Source: Pantoea sp. BAV 3049 (lineage in GTDB: Bacteria; Pseudomonadota; Gammaproteobacteria; Enterobacterales; Enterobacteriaceae). From it: a stretch of DNA of 64,000 nt. Each line of letters opens with the position of its first letter. The first letter of the stretch is position 1. The stretch covers positions 4,514,686-4,578,685 of the forward strand of contig NZ_WHOY01000031.1 in the NCBI RefSeq assembly GCF_009765445.1, given 5' to 3'. Positions 16,113 through 23,491 of the stretch are shown here, piece by piece. The translations under genes and the position numbers were made by a program. The notes below the pieces were generated by a model. It searched no databases. It saw only the letters and a list, made by a program, of their open reading frames with translations, and had not been told where the DNA came from.

Positions 16113-17054
16113 ATGTCACACATGTCCACTTCAGAACTGCGTGGTTATCAGCAAATTTGCGGCCGCAATGGCGCGATGTTAGTTATCGCCTGCGACCAGC
16201 GTGGCGCGATGCGCAGCTTACTCACTTCCGACACTGAGCAGCAGAAAGCGATTTCTGAAAAGCAACTGGGCCGCATCAAGGCGGATATCACGCAATATCT
16301 TGCAAGCCAGGCTTCCTGCGTGCTGGTCGATCCGGTTTGTGCCGTGCCTGACCTGGTGGACGACGGTGTCATCGCCCGCGATACCGCGCTGTTGATCGGA
16401 CTGGATGCCTCTGGCTGGGACACCACTCCGGAGGGGTATCGCAACTCGCGCCTGGTAGAGGGCATTAATGCCCGCCGCGTCAGAGAGCTGGGTGGCAATG
16501 GCGGCAAAATCATGGTCTATCTGCGTGCCGACCGTCCGGAGGCTAACGAACATAATCTGGCTATTCTCCGCCACTGTGTGGAAGACTTTGCCCGCGAAGA
16601 TCTGCTGCTGGTGGTGGAGTTCCTGACCTATCCACTGGAAGGGGAAAGCGATGCCGACTATAAAAGTAAAGTTCCTTCCCTGATTTTCGAAGGCACCAAA
16701 CTGTCGCTGGAATGCGGTGCGAAAGTGCTGAAAATTCCTTATCCGGGATCGGCAAAAGACTGTGCTGCCATTACTGAACTGGCTGGCGAGGTGCCGTGGG
16801 CCGTGCTGTCAGCGGGTGTTGACCACACCACCTTCCTCGGACAGGTCGCCGATGCAATGAGCAACGGGGCTTCCGGAGTCATTGCCGGCAGGGCATTATG
16901 GAAAGACTGCATTTCGCTGGATCGTAACGTGACGCGGGAAAAACTGGAAACCTTAGCGGTGCCAAGGTTGAGAGAGATTCAGGCGGTAATCGGAAAGTAT
17001 TTCTCTCCATCGGAACAACAATCAGCAACCCGCGAGGAGCAGGTGAATGTCTGA
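16113..17054 (+). CDS. class I aldolase, LacD/YihT type (ketose-1,6-bisphosphate aldolase)
   Basis: 313 aa. Similar to tagatose-1,6-bisphosphate aldolase LacD and sulfofructose-phosphate aldolase YihT: MLVIACDQRGAMRSLL near the N-terminus, LLLVVEFLTYPLEG (about residue 160), the Schiff-base region GAKVLKIPYPGSA (about 200) and VPWAVLSAGVDHTTFLGQV (about 228). It should split a ketose bisphosphate into two trioses without metal. The frame extends upstream, but ATG 16113 with GGGAG is the clear start. It overlaps the P-loop kinase start by 8 bp. With the downstream PfkA-like kinase and PTS it would complete entry, second phosphorylation and cleavage of a sugar. Confidence 0.82.
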   Translation: MSHMSTSELRGYQQICGRNGAMLVIACDQRGAMRSLLTSDTEQQKAISEKQLGRIKADITQYLASQASCVLVDPVCAVPDLVDDGVIARDTALLIGLDASGWDTTPEGYRNSRLVEGINARRVRELGGNGGKIMVYLRADRPEANEHNLAILRHCVEDFAREDLLLVVEFLTYPLEGESDADYKSKVPSLIFEGTKLSLECGAKVLKIPYPGSAKDCAAITELAGEVPWAVLSAGVDHTTFLGQVADAMSNGASGVIAGRALWKDCISLDRNVTREKLETLAVPRLREIQAVIGKYFSPSEQQSATREEQVNV

Positions 17055-17637
17055 AGGGCAACTGGCAAGCCAGAGTAACGTCTTGCGTAATGGCAAGCGC
17101 GTGGTGATGGTGAATGGCATCCCCGCCTCGGGTAAAAGCAGCATAGCCAGAGAGCTGGCAACAGCGACAGGCTGGCCCATCCTGTCTGTTGACGGGATCA
17201 AGGAGCCTTTTATGCGCCAGCTTGAGCATGTGGATCGCGCGCTGAACCGTCGTCTCGGCATCGCCAGCTATCAGGCCATCTGGTCTGTGATTGCCAACGC
17301 CCCGCAGGGTTGTACCTTTATTGTTGATGCCTGGTTTGGCTTCCAGCCAAAAGAGAACCTGGTCAGTTTTCTGCATGAAGCGCAGGTGACTGCGGTGGCG
17401 GAGATCTGGTGCCAGCTTCCTGGTGAACTGGCCGCTCAGCGGTATGAGTCGCGACTGGCAAATCGCTTGCCTGGTCATCCGGGTGCGGAGTATATCCCGG
17501 AACTGATTGCACTGGCAGAACGTGCTGAGCCGATGCGACTGGGGCCTGTTTATATTGCCGATCAGACCAAAACAGCGGAACCCAATAATTTACTGAATTG
17601 GACCCGCGAGGTGTTATCAACAATTAATTATAAATAA
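17047..17637 (+). CDS. P-loop kinase / AAA-family ATPase, small
   Basis: 196 aa. A Walker A motif GIPASGKSSIAREL at about residues 24-37 is followed by an aspartate-containing strand (PILSVDGIKEPFM), as in gluconate kinase, shikimate kinase and zeta-toxin-like phosphotransferases. A second acidic strand TFIVDAWFGFQPKENL lies mid-protein. The substrate is unknown; its place between the aldolase and PTS genes suggests a small metabolite kinase in the same pathway. Translation is coupled to the aldolase (8-bp overlap). A structured 230-bp spacer follows before the IIA gene. Confidence 0.65.
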   Translation: MSEGQLASQSNVLRNGKRVVMVNGIPASGKSSIARELATATGWPILSVDGIKEPFMRQLEHVDRALNRRLGIASYQAIWSVIANAPQGCTFIVDAWFGFQPKENLVSFLHEAQVTAVAEIWCQLPGELAAQRYESRLANRLPGHPGAEYIPELIALAERAEPMRLGPVYIADQTKTAEPNNLLNWTREVLSTINYK

Positions 17638-17640
17638 TTA

Positions 17641-17726
17641 GTTTCTCACTGAAATAGTGAGTAAGAAACATCCTAAATAAATTTATTTATTAATATTCTC
17701 CGTGCTGGTTTTGTTTTATAACCAGC
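17641..17726 (+). other. two hairpins in the spacer before PTS IIA
   Basis: GTTTCT-CACT / AGTGAG-(TA)-AGAAAC at 17641-17669 and GCTGGTT / AACCAGC at 17704-17726. Neither is followed by a T run, so they look like mRNA processing or stability structures, or operators of a second promoter, dividing the locus into two expression blocks. The rest of 17727-17870 is AT-rich with nothing recognised. Confidence 0.45.
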
Positions 17727-17870
17727 GAGATACAGTGGTTATAGTAAATTAATTGCCCTTTCGACATCGAAAATGTTTTATTTAATTTTCAAATGGGTAA
17801 GTAGATCACGTTTTTATTTACGTCCGGTAAGTATATTAAATAAACGCCTGATTTTAATATAAGGATGACT

Positions 17871-18314
17871 ATGCTGACTGACTGGATTAATGAAACTAAT
17901 CTAAATATGCGAACATATGTTGAAGACTGGCAGCAGGCCGTGTCGCTGGCGCTCCAACCGATGGTTGAGGCCGGTGACGTAGAGCCACGCTACCTGCAAG
18001 CGATTTATGATATGCATCGGGAAATAGGTCCTTATTATGTTTTAGGCGAGGGCATTGCGATGCCTCATGCCAGACCAGAGGAAGGCGTAATTAAGACGGC
18101 ACTGTCTCTCCTGATTATTTCAGAAGGGGTAAGTTTTAATAGTCCTGACAATGATCCGGTTTATGTTGTGTTCGCTCTGGCCGCCGTTGACAGTCATTCT
18201 CATATTGAAATGATTGCCAGTCTCTCACAGCTTTTTTGTGAAGAAGAAACGGTTGTGAAATTAAGAAATGCCCGAACTAAGCAGGACGTATTGGCTATTC
18301 TTGGCCAGTTCTGA
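17871..18314 (+). CDS. PTS sugar transporter subunit IIA (fructose/mannitol/ascorbate type)
   Basis: 147 aa. The phosphorylation-site motif GEGIAMPHARPEEGV (His at about residue 64) is typical of EIIA type 2 domains as in UlaC, MtlA and FruA. It receives phosphate from HPr and passes it to IIB. Two ATGs are possible (17865, 17871); 17871 places AAGGA at the correct spacing. It is separate from IIB and IIC, as in the ascorbate (Ula) system, and followed 12 bp later by the PfkA-like gene. Confidence 0.88.
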   Translation: MLTDWINETNLNMRTYVEDWQQAVSLALQPMVEAGDVEPRYLQAIYDMHREIGPYYVLGEGIAMPHARPEEGVIKTALSLLIISEGVSFNSPDNDPVYVVFALAAVDSHSHIEMIASLSQLFCEEETVVKLRNARTKQDVLAILGQF

Positions 18315-18326
18315 ATGTGAGTCATC

Positions 18327-19316
18327 ATGAAAAGAATCGCTATTATTGCCAGCGGCGGAGATGCCGCAGGGATTAATTCGGCCATTTTACCGCTTATCCA
18401 GCAGGATAATTATGCAGTAGTGGCATTTCATGGAGGCTATGACGGCATTGTGCAGCAGGACGCTTTTACCCTGATGCCGGAGCAGGTGAGGGAGGCCGTT
18501 GCCAGCAACCGCAATTTGTTGCGCAGCGCCCGCAGTCAGCTGCCCTGGCAGGCCGAAGGTCGGCGGCAAATTCGTCAGCGGCTGAAGAGTCTGGCGATTG
18601 ATGTGCTGGTGGTCTTTGGCGGTGGCGGCTCGCTGCAGGCGGCAAATCTGCTGAATGAAGAGGGCCAGCCAACGCTGCTGTTACCGATGACGATTGACAA
18701 CGACATTGGTTACACGGAGTACACGCTGGGTTTTGGCAGCGCGGTGGCCGTGGTCACTCAGGCGCTGGATCAGCTGCACGGCACGGCTCATAACATGCCG
18801 GGACGCATTTATATGCTGGAAGCGTTTGGTGCGGAAAGCGGGCATGTCGCGCTCAGTGGAGCACTGGCAGGTGCGGCACACGCGGTGATCCTGCCGGAGC
18901 ATCCGGTTGACTGGCTGTGGTTGCTCACCAGGCTGAAGGGATGCATGGCCGGGCCTTATGGCTATGGAATTGTGGTTTGCGCGGAAGGCAGTGCAGCCAG
19001 CAAGGCGGTAGTGGGGAGTCAGGGAGGATCTCTGGCATTGGGTCAACAGATTGCTGCCGCGCTGGATGCGCCGGTGCGGCATACGCTGCCGGGTTACTGT
19101 CAGCGTGCAGCGATCCCGGTGGTGGAAGATCGGCTGGCCGCCGTGGCATTGGGTCACTCTGTGCTGCAGGCGGTGCGGGAGGGAAACACAGGAGTCGCGA
19201 TCGGGATGGCGAGGGGCAGAACGCTGAGCGTGCCGCTGCGGGAGATCGCAAAAGAGAAACGGCAATTAGATCCGCATTTAGTGGTAGCGGCAAGAAACCT
19301 ACAGATGATCAACTAA
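18327..19316 (+). CDS. 6-phosphofructokinase-like (PfkA family) kinase with altered nucleotide loop
   Basis: 329 aa. PfkA-family landmarks: N-terminal IIASGGDAAGINSAI (residues 6-20), the catalytic PMTIDNDIGYTEYTLGFGSA (about 119-138) equal to the PKTIDND box with its catalytic Asp, and RIYMLEAFGAESGH (about 161). The usual GGDGS nucleotide/metal loop reads FGGGGSLQA, with Gly in place of Asp, and the sugar-binding MGR motif reads FGA. A phosphorylated ketose other than fructose 6-phosphate (for example tagatose or sorbose type), or a changed phosphoryl donor, is plausible. It lies between PTS IIA and IIB, and the co-operonic aldolase could cleave its product. Confidence 0.8.
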   Translation: MKRIAIIASGGDAAGINSAILPLIQQDNYAVVAFHGGYDGIVQQDAFTLMPEQVREAVASNRNLLRSARSQLPWQAEGRRQIRQRLKSLAIDVLVVFGGGGSLQAANLLNEEGQPTLLLPMTIDNDIGYTEYTLGFGSAVAVVTQALDQLHGTAHNMPGRIYMLEAFGAESGHVALSGALAGAAHAVILPEHPVDWLWLLTRLKGCMAGPYGYGIVVCAEGSAASKAVVGSQGGSLALGQQIAAALDAPVRHTLPGYCQRAAIPVVEDRLAAVALGHSVLQAVREGNTGVAIGMARGRTLSVPLREIAKEKRQLDPHLVVAARNLQMIN

Positions 19317-19326
19317 GGAATACCTG

Positions 19327-19626
19327 ATGAAAAAGTTATCTATTCTTGCAGTTTGCGGGGCCGGGCTGGGCAGCAGCTTCGCCTGTGAAATGAGCATTGA
19401 AGCCGCCCTGAAAGATCTGGGTGTCGATGCGGATTTATCCCACTGTGATATCTCCAGCGCGACGTCCTCCCGGGCCGATATTATTATGACCGGTGAAAAC
19501 TTCCGCTCGCAGTTTCAGCACTACACCATTAATTCGACCATTATTTATCTCAAACGGCTGGTCGATAAAAATGAAATCAAAACCAAGCTGGAACCGATCC
19601 TAAAAGAAAAAGGCTATCTGAATTAA
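19327..19626 (+). CDS. PTS sugar transporter subunit IIB (Ula/lactose-like)
   Basis: 99 aa. N-terminal VCGAGLGSSFACEMSIEAAL carries the phospho-accepting Cys (about residue 9) in the C-G-x-G-x-G-S P-loop-like motif of UlaB-type IIB proteins. It transfers phosphate from IIA to the incoming sugar bound by IIC. AAGGA precedes the ATG. Size and fold fit UlaB (about 100 aa). Confidence 0.88.
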   Translation: MKKLSILAVCGAGLGSSFACEMSIEAALKDLGVDADLSHCDISSATSSRADIIMTGENFRSQFQHYTINSTIIYLKRLVDKNEIKTKLEPILKEKGYLN

Positions 19627-19676
19627 TTTTTTTATTAATTTATCCGTTTACTGTGGAAGAAAACAGGGGACTCTCT

Positions 19677-20942
19677 ATGTCTTTCCTTACCTTTATTGTA
19701 CACGACGTACTCGGGCAGGCATCAATACTGATCTCATTGATTGCGATGATTGGCCTGATTTCATTGAAGAAAAGTCCCGGTCAGGTGATCACCGGTACGC
19801 TGAAAACGCTGCTGGGCTTTTTAGTGTTACTGGCCGGTGCCAACATTATTGTGGCGACCTTAACCTTCCTGGGGGAAATATTCCAGAAAGGCTTCAATAT
19901 GCGCGGTGTGGTGACCGATGTGGGATCTATCGCCGGGATAGCACAGCAAACGTTGGGGCGTGAGACGGCGTTAATTATGGTTATTGCCTTTATTGTTAAT
20001 ATTGCCATCGCCCGTTTCACCCGCTTCAAATATATTTTCCTGACCGGGCAGGCCTCGTTGTGGATGGCAACCGTCTGTTCGGTGATCGGCTATATGGGCG
20101 GCTTACGCGGCGTCGAGCTGATCGTGCTGGGCGGGGTTATTGCCGGTCTGATGGCGGTCTTTATGCCTGCGCTGGCACAGCCAATCGTGCGTAAAATTAC
20201 CGGTGGCGACGATATCGCGCTTGGGCATTTCTGTACCGTCGGCTACATCGTGCAGGCTGGCGTGGCGAAGGTAACCGGGGATGCCAGCAAAAGTACCGAG
20301 GATCTGGAGCTGCCGCAGGCGCTCTCTTTCCTGCAGGATACTTACCTGTCGATGATGGTAGTGATGATCCCGATCTATCTGATCCCGGCCATTGCGGCGG
20401 GTCCGGAAGTGGTGGCGGCGTCCTCTAACGGCGTAAACTATCTGGTTTACTCCTTCCTGCAGGCGATTCAGTTTGTGGTCGGTGTCTATGTCCTGCTGTC
20501 CGGTGTTCGTCTGCTGCTGGCCGAAATCGTTCCGGCGTTCCGGGGTATCGCGCTGCGCATCGTGCCTAATGCCGTTCCGGCGCTCGACTGCCCGGTGCTG
20601 TTTCCCTATGCGCCAAACGCGGTCATTATCGGCTTTATCTCCACTACCATTGGCTCGGTGATTGGCATGTTCCTGTTCCCGTGGGTGGGGCTGGCGATGA
20701 TCCTGCCGGGTATGCTGACTAACTTCTTTGCTGGCGGTACGGCGGGTATTTTTGCCAATGCTGTTGGCGGCCGTCGTGGCGCGATTATCGGCGGTGTATT
20801 CCATGGGCTGTTTATCACCCTGCTGCCGGCGCTGTTGCTGCCGCTGCTGGGCCAGTACGGTATGTCCAACGTGACCTTCAGTGACTCGGATGTGATCAGT
20901 GTCGGGCTGATATTCGGGCACATACTCAACTTCTTCCATTAA
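19677..20942 (+). CDS. PTS sugar transporter subunit IIC (UlaA/SgaT family)
   Basis: 421 aa polytopic membrane protein of the ascorbate-Gat type IIC family: VLGQASILISLIAMIGLISL, TGTLKTLLGFLVLLAGANI, ALDCPVLFPYAPNAVIIGF and NFFAGGTAGIFANAVGGRRG match segments of UlaA in order. ATG 19677 is preceded by AGGGGA; a GTG at 19653 is less likely. Forms the translocation pore for the PTS substrate. The sugar cannot be read from sequence; the partner kinase and aldolase argue for a ketose rather than ascorbate, since ulaDEF-like genes are absent. Confidence 0.88.
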   Translation: MSFLTFIVHDVLGQASILISLIAMIGLISLKKSPGQVITGTLKTLLGFLVLLAGANIIVATLTFLGEIFQKGFNMRGVVTDVGSIAGIAQQTLGRETALIMVIAFIVNIAIARFTRFKYIFLTGQASLWMATVCSVIGYMGGLRGVELIVLGGVIAGLMAVFMPALAQPIVRKITGGDDIALGHFCTVGYIVQAGVAKVTGDASKSTEDLELPQALSFLQDTYLSMMVVMIPIYLIPAIAAGPEVVAASSNGVNYLVYSFLQAIQFVVGVYVLLSGVRLLLAEIVPAFRGIALRIVPNAVPALDCPVLFPYAPNAVIIGFISTTIGSVIGMFLFPWVGLAMILPGMLTNFFAGGTAGIFANAVGGRRGAIIGGVFHGLFITLLPALLLPLLGQYGMSNVTFSDSDVISVGLIFGHILNFFH

Positions 20943-20951
20943 GGAGACGTT

Positions 20952-21257
20952 ATGGATCAGGCAATTGCAGAGATTATCCAGCAGGGGCTTCCGGCAAAAG
21001 AGTGTGCCACTGCCCTCAACGAGCTGGGCAAACAGTATCAGGAGCAGCAGCAGACCGACAGTGCGATCCTCTGCTGGGAAAAAAGCGTCGAGTGTTATGG
21101 CAAACCCGGTTTTGCCCAGGCGCAGCTGATGAAGGCTTACAATGCCAAACGTCGTGAATGCTCACAAACGGGCGATAGCGCGGGAGTTGAACTCTATTCG
21201 GTCAAAATTGATGGTCTGATGCAGCAAAGCAAAGACGCTATCCGCTACGGTTTTTAG
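20952..21257 (+). CDS. small TPR-like protein at the end of the PTS operon
   Basis: 101 aa, all helical in appearance. It contains a tetratricopeptide-like repeat (LNELGKQYQEQQQTDSAILC, then WEKSVECYGKPGFAQAQ). No enzymatic motif. AAGGAG precedes the ATG 9 bp after the IIC stop, and the operon terminator follows. It could be an adaptor binding one of the PTS or kinase proteins; the role is unknown. Confidence 0.65.
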   Translation: MDQAIAEIIQQGLPAKECATALNELGKQYQEQQQTDSAILCWEKSVECYGKPGFAQAQLMKAYNAKRRECSQTGDSAGVELYSVKIDGLMQQSKDAIRYGF

Positions 21258-21264
21258 CCGAAAG

Positions 21265-21300
21265 AAAGCTGAGCGGCCACTCTACCGCTCAGCTTTTTCG
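21265..21300 (+). terminator. terminator of the PTS/aldolase operon
   Basis: AAAGCTGAGCGG / CCGCTCAGCTTT arms (12 bp, 8-nt loop) followed by TTTT, 7 bp after the TPR gene stop. Confidence 0.9.
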
Positions 21301-21512
21301 TTGATGATATTTAAACGAGCCGGTTGATGAATTAAGAACCGGCCCTTTTAAGCTCTCTCAGGCATGTTTGAGATTGCAACAGTGATAAGGAATTTTGTGG
21401 GCGGGATTACAGGTGGCCATTTCATTTTTTATTAGAGAGTTATTGTTCATTTGTTTTGGAATTTATGGGATTTATCAGATTTGTTTTTTGATTGTTTGTT
21501 ATGACAGGCTAT

Positions 21513-21731
21513 TTAAAATTCAATCAGATTTTTAATTTCAATACCTAATCCGTCGGCCAGAATGGCGATCACTTCCAGCGTCGGATTACGTAAACCTCTT
21601 TCAATTCCACTGACATAGGTGCGATCAAGTCCGCATTTATGCGCAAATGCTTCCTGCGACAAGCCCGCCTGCAGTCTGAGAAATTTCACCCTTTTTCCAA
21701 AAAGGATTTTTGTAGTATGCAATTTTTCCAT
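21513..21731 (-). CDS. XRE-family regulator resembling restriction-modification controller (C) proteins
   Basis: 72 aa single-domain HTH: GKRVKFLRLQAGLSQEAFAH, then CGLDRTYVSGIERGLRNPTL and EVIAILADGLGI. Size and the R-TYVSGIERG-RNPTL recognition helix resemble C proteins of type II restriction-modification systems. No Shine-Dalgarno sequence is visible, which would suit a leaderless transcript as seen for many C genes. Just upstream lie boxes of the GACTnnnAGTC type. No restriction endonuclease or methylase is in the window, so it would be an orphan controlling itself and the divergent Ner/Nlp-like gene. Confidence 0.75.
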   Translation of the reverse strand: MEKLHTTKILFGKRVKFLRLQAGLSQEAFAHKCGLDRTYVSGIERGLRNPTLEVIAILADGLGIEIKNLIEF

Positions 21732-21753
21732 GCGCTCAGCATTGCGTTTTGAA

Positions 21754-21819
21754 GTCTATTAGTCCACGGACTATCAGTCACATTTGAAAAGTGTCTTGGA
21801 ATAATAGTGACTCATAGTC
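21754..21819. promoter_or_regulatory. C-box operators between divergent regulators
   Basis: Read toward the XRE gene: GACTGATAGTC (21779-21769), CGTG, GACTAATAGAC (21764-21754), i.e. two adjacent GACTnnnAGTC boxes (the second with one mismatch) split by CGTG. A third perfect box GACTCATAGTC lies at 21809-21819, nearer the Nlp-like gene. This mirrors the OL/OR plus single OM layout known for C-protein operators. Confidence 0.75.
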
Positions 21820-21860
21820 CACAATCAGGATCTTTTTTTAGACTAATACTGAGATGAATT

Positions 21861-22082
21861 ATGAGTACAAAGGACTGGCATCCCGCAGATATAATTGCGG
21901 GACTGCGAAAAAAAGGAACCACGTTGTCTGCATTATCCCGGGATTGCGGGTTGGCATCGTCTACTCTGGCTAATGCACTGCGTCGTCCGTGGCCTAAAGG
22001 GGAAAAGTTAATCGCTGCGGCACTGAATGAAAAGCCGGAAAACATCTGGCCAACACGCTATCTGAAAAAAAGAGCGGACTGA
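21861..22082 (+). CDS. Ner/Nlp-family winged-helix DNA-binding protein
   Basis: 73 aa. DWHPADIIAGLRKKGTTLSA, LSRDCGLASSTLANALRRPW, PKGEKLIAAALNEKPENIWP match the Ner (phage Mu) / SfsB-Nlp family, including the W-H-P-A-D-I start and the IWP.R(Y) ending. These are small transcription regulators of phage origin. It is divergent from the C-protein-like gene with shared operator boxes. No adjacent phage genes; the target is unknown. Confidence 0.85.
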   Translation: MSTKDWHPADIIAGLRKKGTTLSALSRDCGLASSTLANALRRPWPKGEKLIAAALNEKPENIWPTRYLKKRAD

Positions 22083-22145
22083 TGCCGCATAGTCCTGCTC
22101 CTGCTCCTGCTGTTAGCGCTGAGCGTAAAATTTGGTCTGCAGGCA

Positions 22146-22168
22146 CCGGAAAGCCAGGCGCTTTCCGG
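22146..22168. terminator. hairpin between convergent Nlp-like and MFS genes
   Basis: Perfect 9-bp arms CCGGAAAGC / GCTTTCCGG with a 5-nt loop, placed between the converging 3' ends. No T run on either side, so its terminator role is plausible but unproven. Confidence 0.5.
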
Positions 22169-22177
22169 CATCCGTCG

Positions 22178-23389
22178 CTACTCAGCTGAGGGCTGGCGGT
22201 CTGCCGCAGGGGTTATTTTTCCCCTCATGCGCACCATCATGCTGGCAAAACCGCTTACCGTCAGCAGGATTGCCACGCCCTGCCAGCCTGCGTGTTCAAG
22301 GATGGCGCTACCAAGTGCTGAACCCAGCGCCATGCCGATAAACACTCCGGTAAACATCAGCGCGTTCAACCGGCTGCGGGCTGCGGGTTCAAGACTGAAG
22401 ATAATCGACTGGTGCGATACCAGGGTCGACTGGACGCCAAAATCAAAGCCAATAGCGGAGACAACGATCAACGCCAGCTGGTAAGGCGCAGGCAGCAGCG
22501 GCAGCATGAACATCAGCGCAAACGACACGGTGGCTAAAGTGGTGCCAATGCGGGTGACCCGCTCCGGGCCGCGACGGTCGGCCAGCGAGCCTGCCAGCGG
22601 TGCAGCCAGCGCACCTGCAGCCCCGGCCAGACCGAAGGTTCCGGCAGTGGCGCTGCCCAACTGATAGGTGTCATGCAGCATCACTGCCAGCGTTGACCAG
22701 AAGGCACTGAAACCCACTGACAGCAGCCCCTGCGCCAGAGTTGCGCGACGCAGAGGAGCATAATCGCGCCACAGATGACGCATTGAGGCCAGCAGCGCCG
22801 GATAACTCATGGTGGTTGCCGGTGGGATGGAGGGCAGCCTGCTCAGGATGAGCGTGATCCCTGCCACCATCACTGCAGCAGTGAAGAACATTGTGCGCCA
22901 GCCAAAGTATTCCGCCACAAAACCGCTCAGCACGCGAGAGAGCAGAATACCCAGCAGCAGCCCGGTCATCACTGTTCCGACGGTTTTGCCCCGCTGCGCG
23001 GCGGGAGCGAGCATGGCGGAGGCTGGCACGATATCCTGCGCCATGGTTGCCGCAATTCCCACGGCAAGGCTGGCGGTAAGCAGCATGCCGATGCCACCGC
23101 TGAAAGCGCTGAGCAGCAGTGCCAGAGTTAATATCACCCCTTTCAGCGAAATAATCTGCCGCCGGTCATGGCGGTCACCCAGTGGGGCGAGCAACAGGAT
23201 CCCCAGAGCATAGCCAATCTGGGTAAGCGTCGGGACCAGCCCCACGGTGGTTACGGCGGCATGCAGCTCGTTGACTAAAATCCCCAGCATTGGCTGACTG
23301 TAATAAAGGGAGGCCACGCTGAAACCCGCACCGGTGGCGAGCATCAGAACGGTGCTTCCTGCAACAGGCCGTTCGATTGTCTGTGTCAT
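22178..23389 (-). CDS. MFS transporter, drug/metabolite exporter type
   Basis: 403 aa with 12 predicted membrane helices. Motif A between helices 2 and 3 reads LAPLGDRHDRRQI; the N-terminal segment SVASLYYSQPMLGIL and the motif C-like GLLLGILLSRVLSGFVAEYF suggest a proton-driven efflux transporter of the Bcr/arabinose-efflux type. It is divergent from a LysR regulator 102 bp away, the usual arrangement for a regulator and its exporter. The substrate is unknown. Confidence 0.82.
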   Translation of the reverse strand: MTQTIERPVAGSTVLMLATGAGFSVASLYYSQPMLGILVNELHAAVTTVGLVPTLTQIGYALGILLLAPLGDRHDRRQIISLKGVILTLALLLSAFSGGIGMLLTASLAVGIAATMAQDIVPASAMLAPAAQRGKTVGTVMTGLLLGILLSRVLSGFVAEYFGWRTMFFTAAVMVAGITLILSRLPSIPPATTMSYPALLASMRHLWRDYAPLRRATLAQGLLSVGFSAFWSTLAVMLHDTYQLGSATAGTFGLAGAAGALAAPLAGSLADRRGPERVTRIGTTLATVSFALMFMLPLLPAPYQLALIVVSAIGFDFGVQSTLVSHQSIIFSLEPAARSRLNALMFTGVFIGMALGSALGSAILEHAGWQGVAILLTVSGFASMMVRMRGKITPAADRQPSAE

Positions 23390-23491
23390 GGAGAGGGTCT
23401 CTGGATTTAAATGAGAATATGATCACATTTTTACCGCAATAACTGGAAAGCGGTAGTTGCCTGTACGGTAAAACTGTTATACGCTTTGCGC

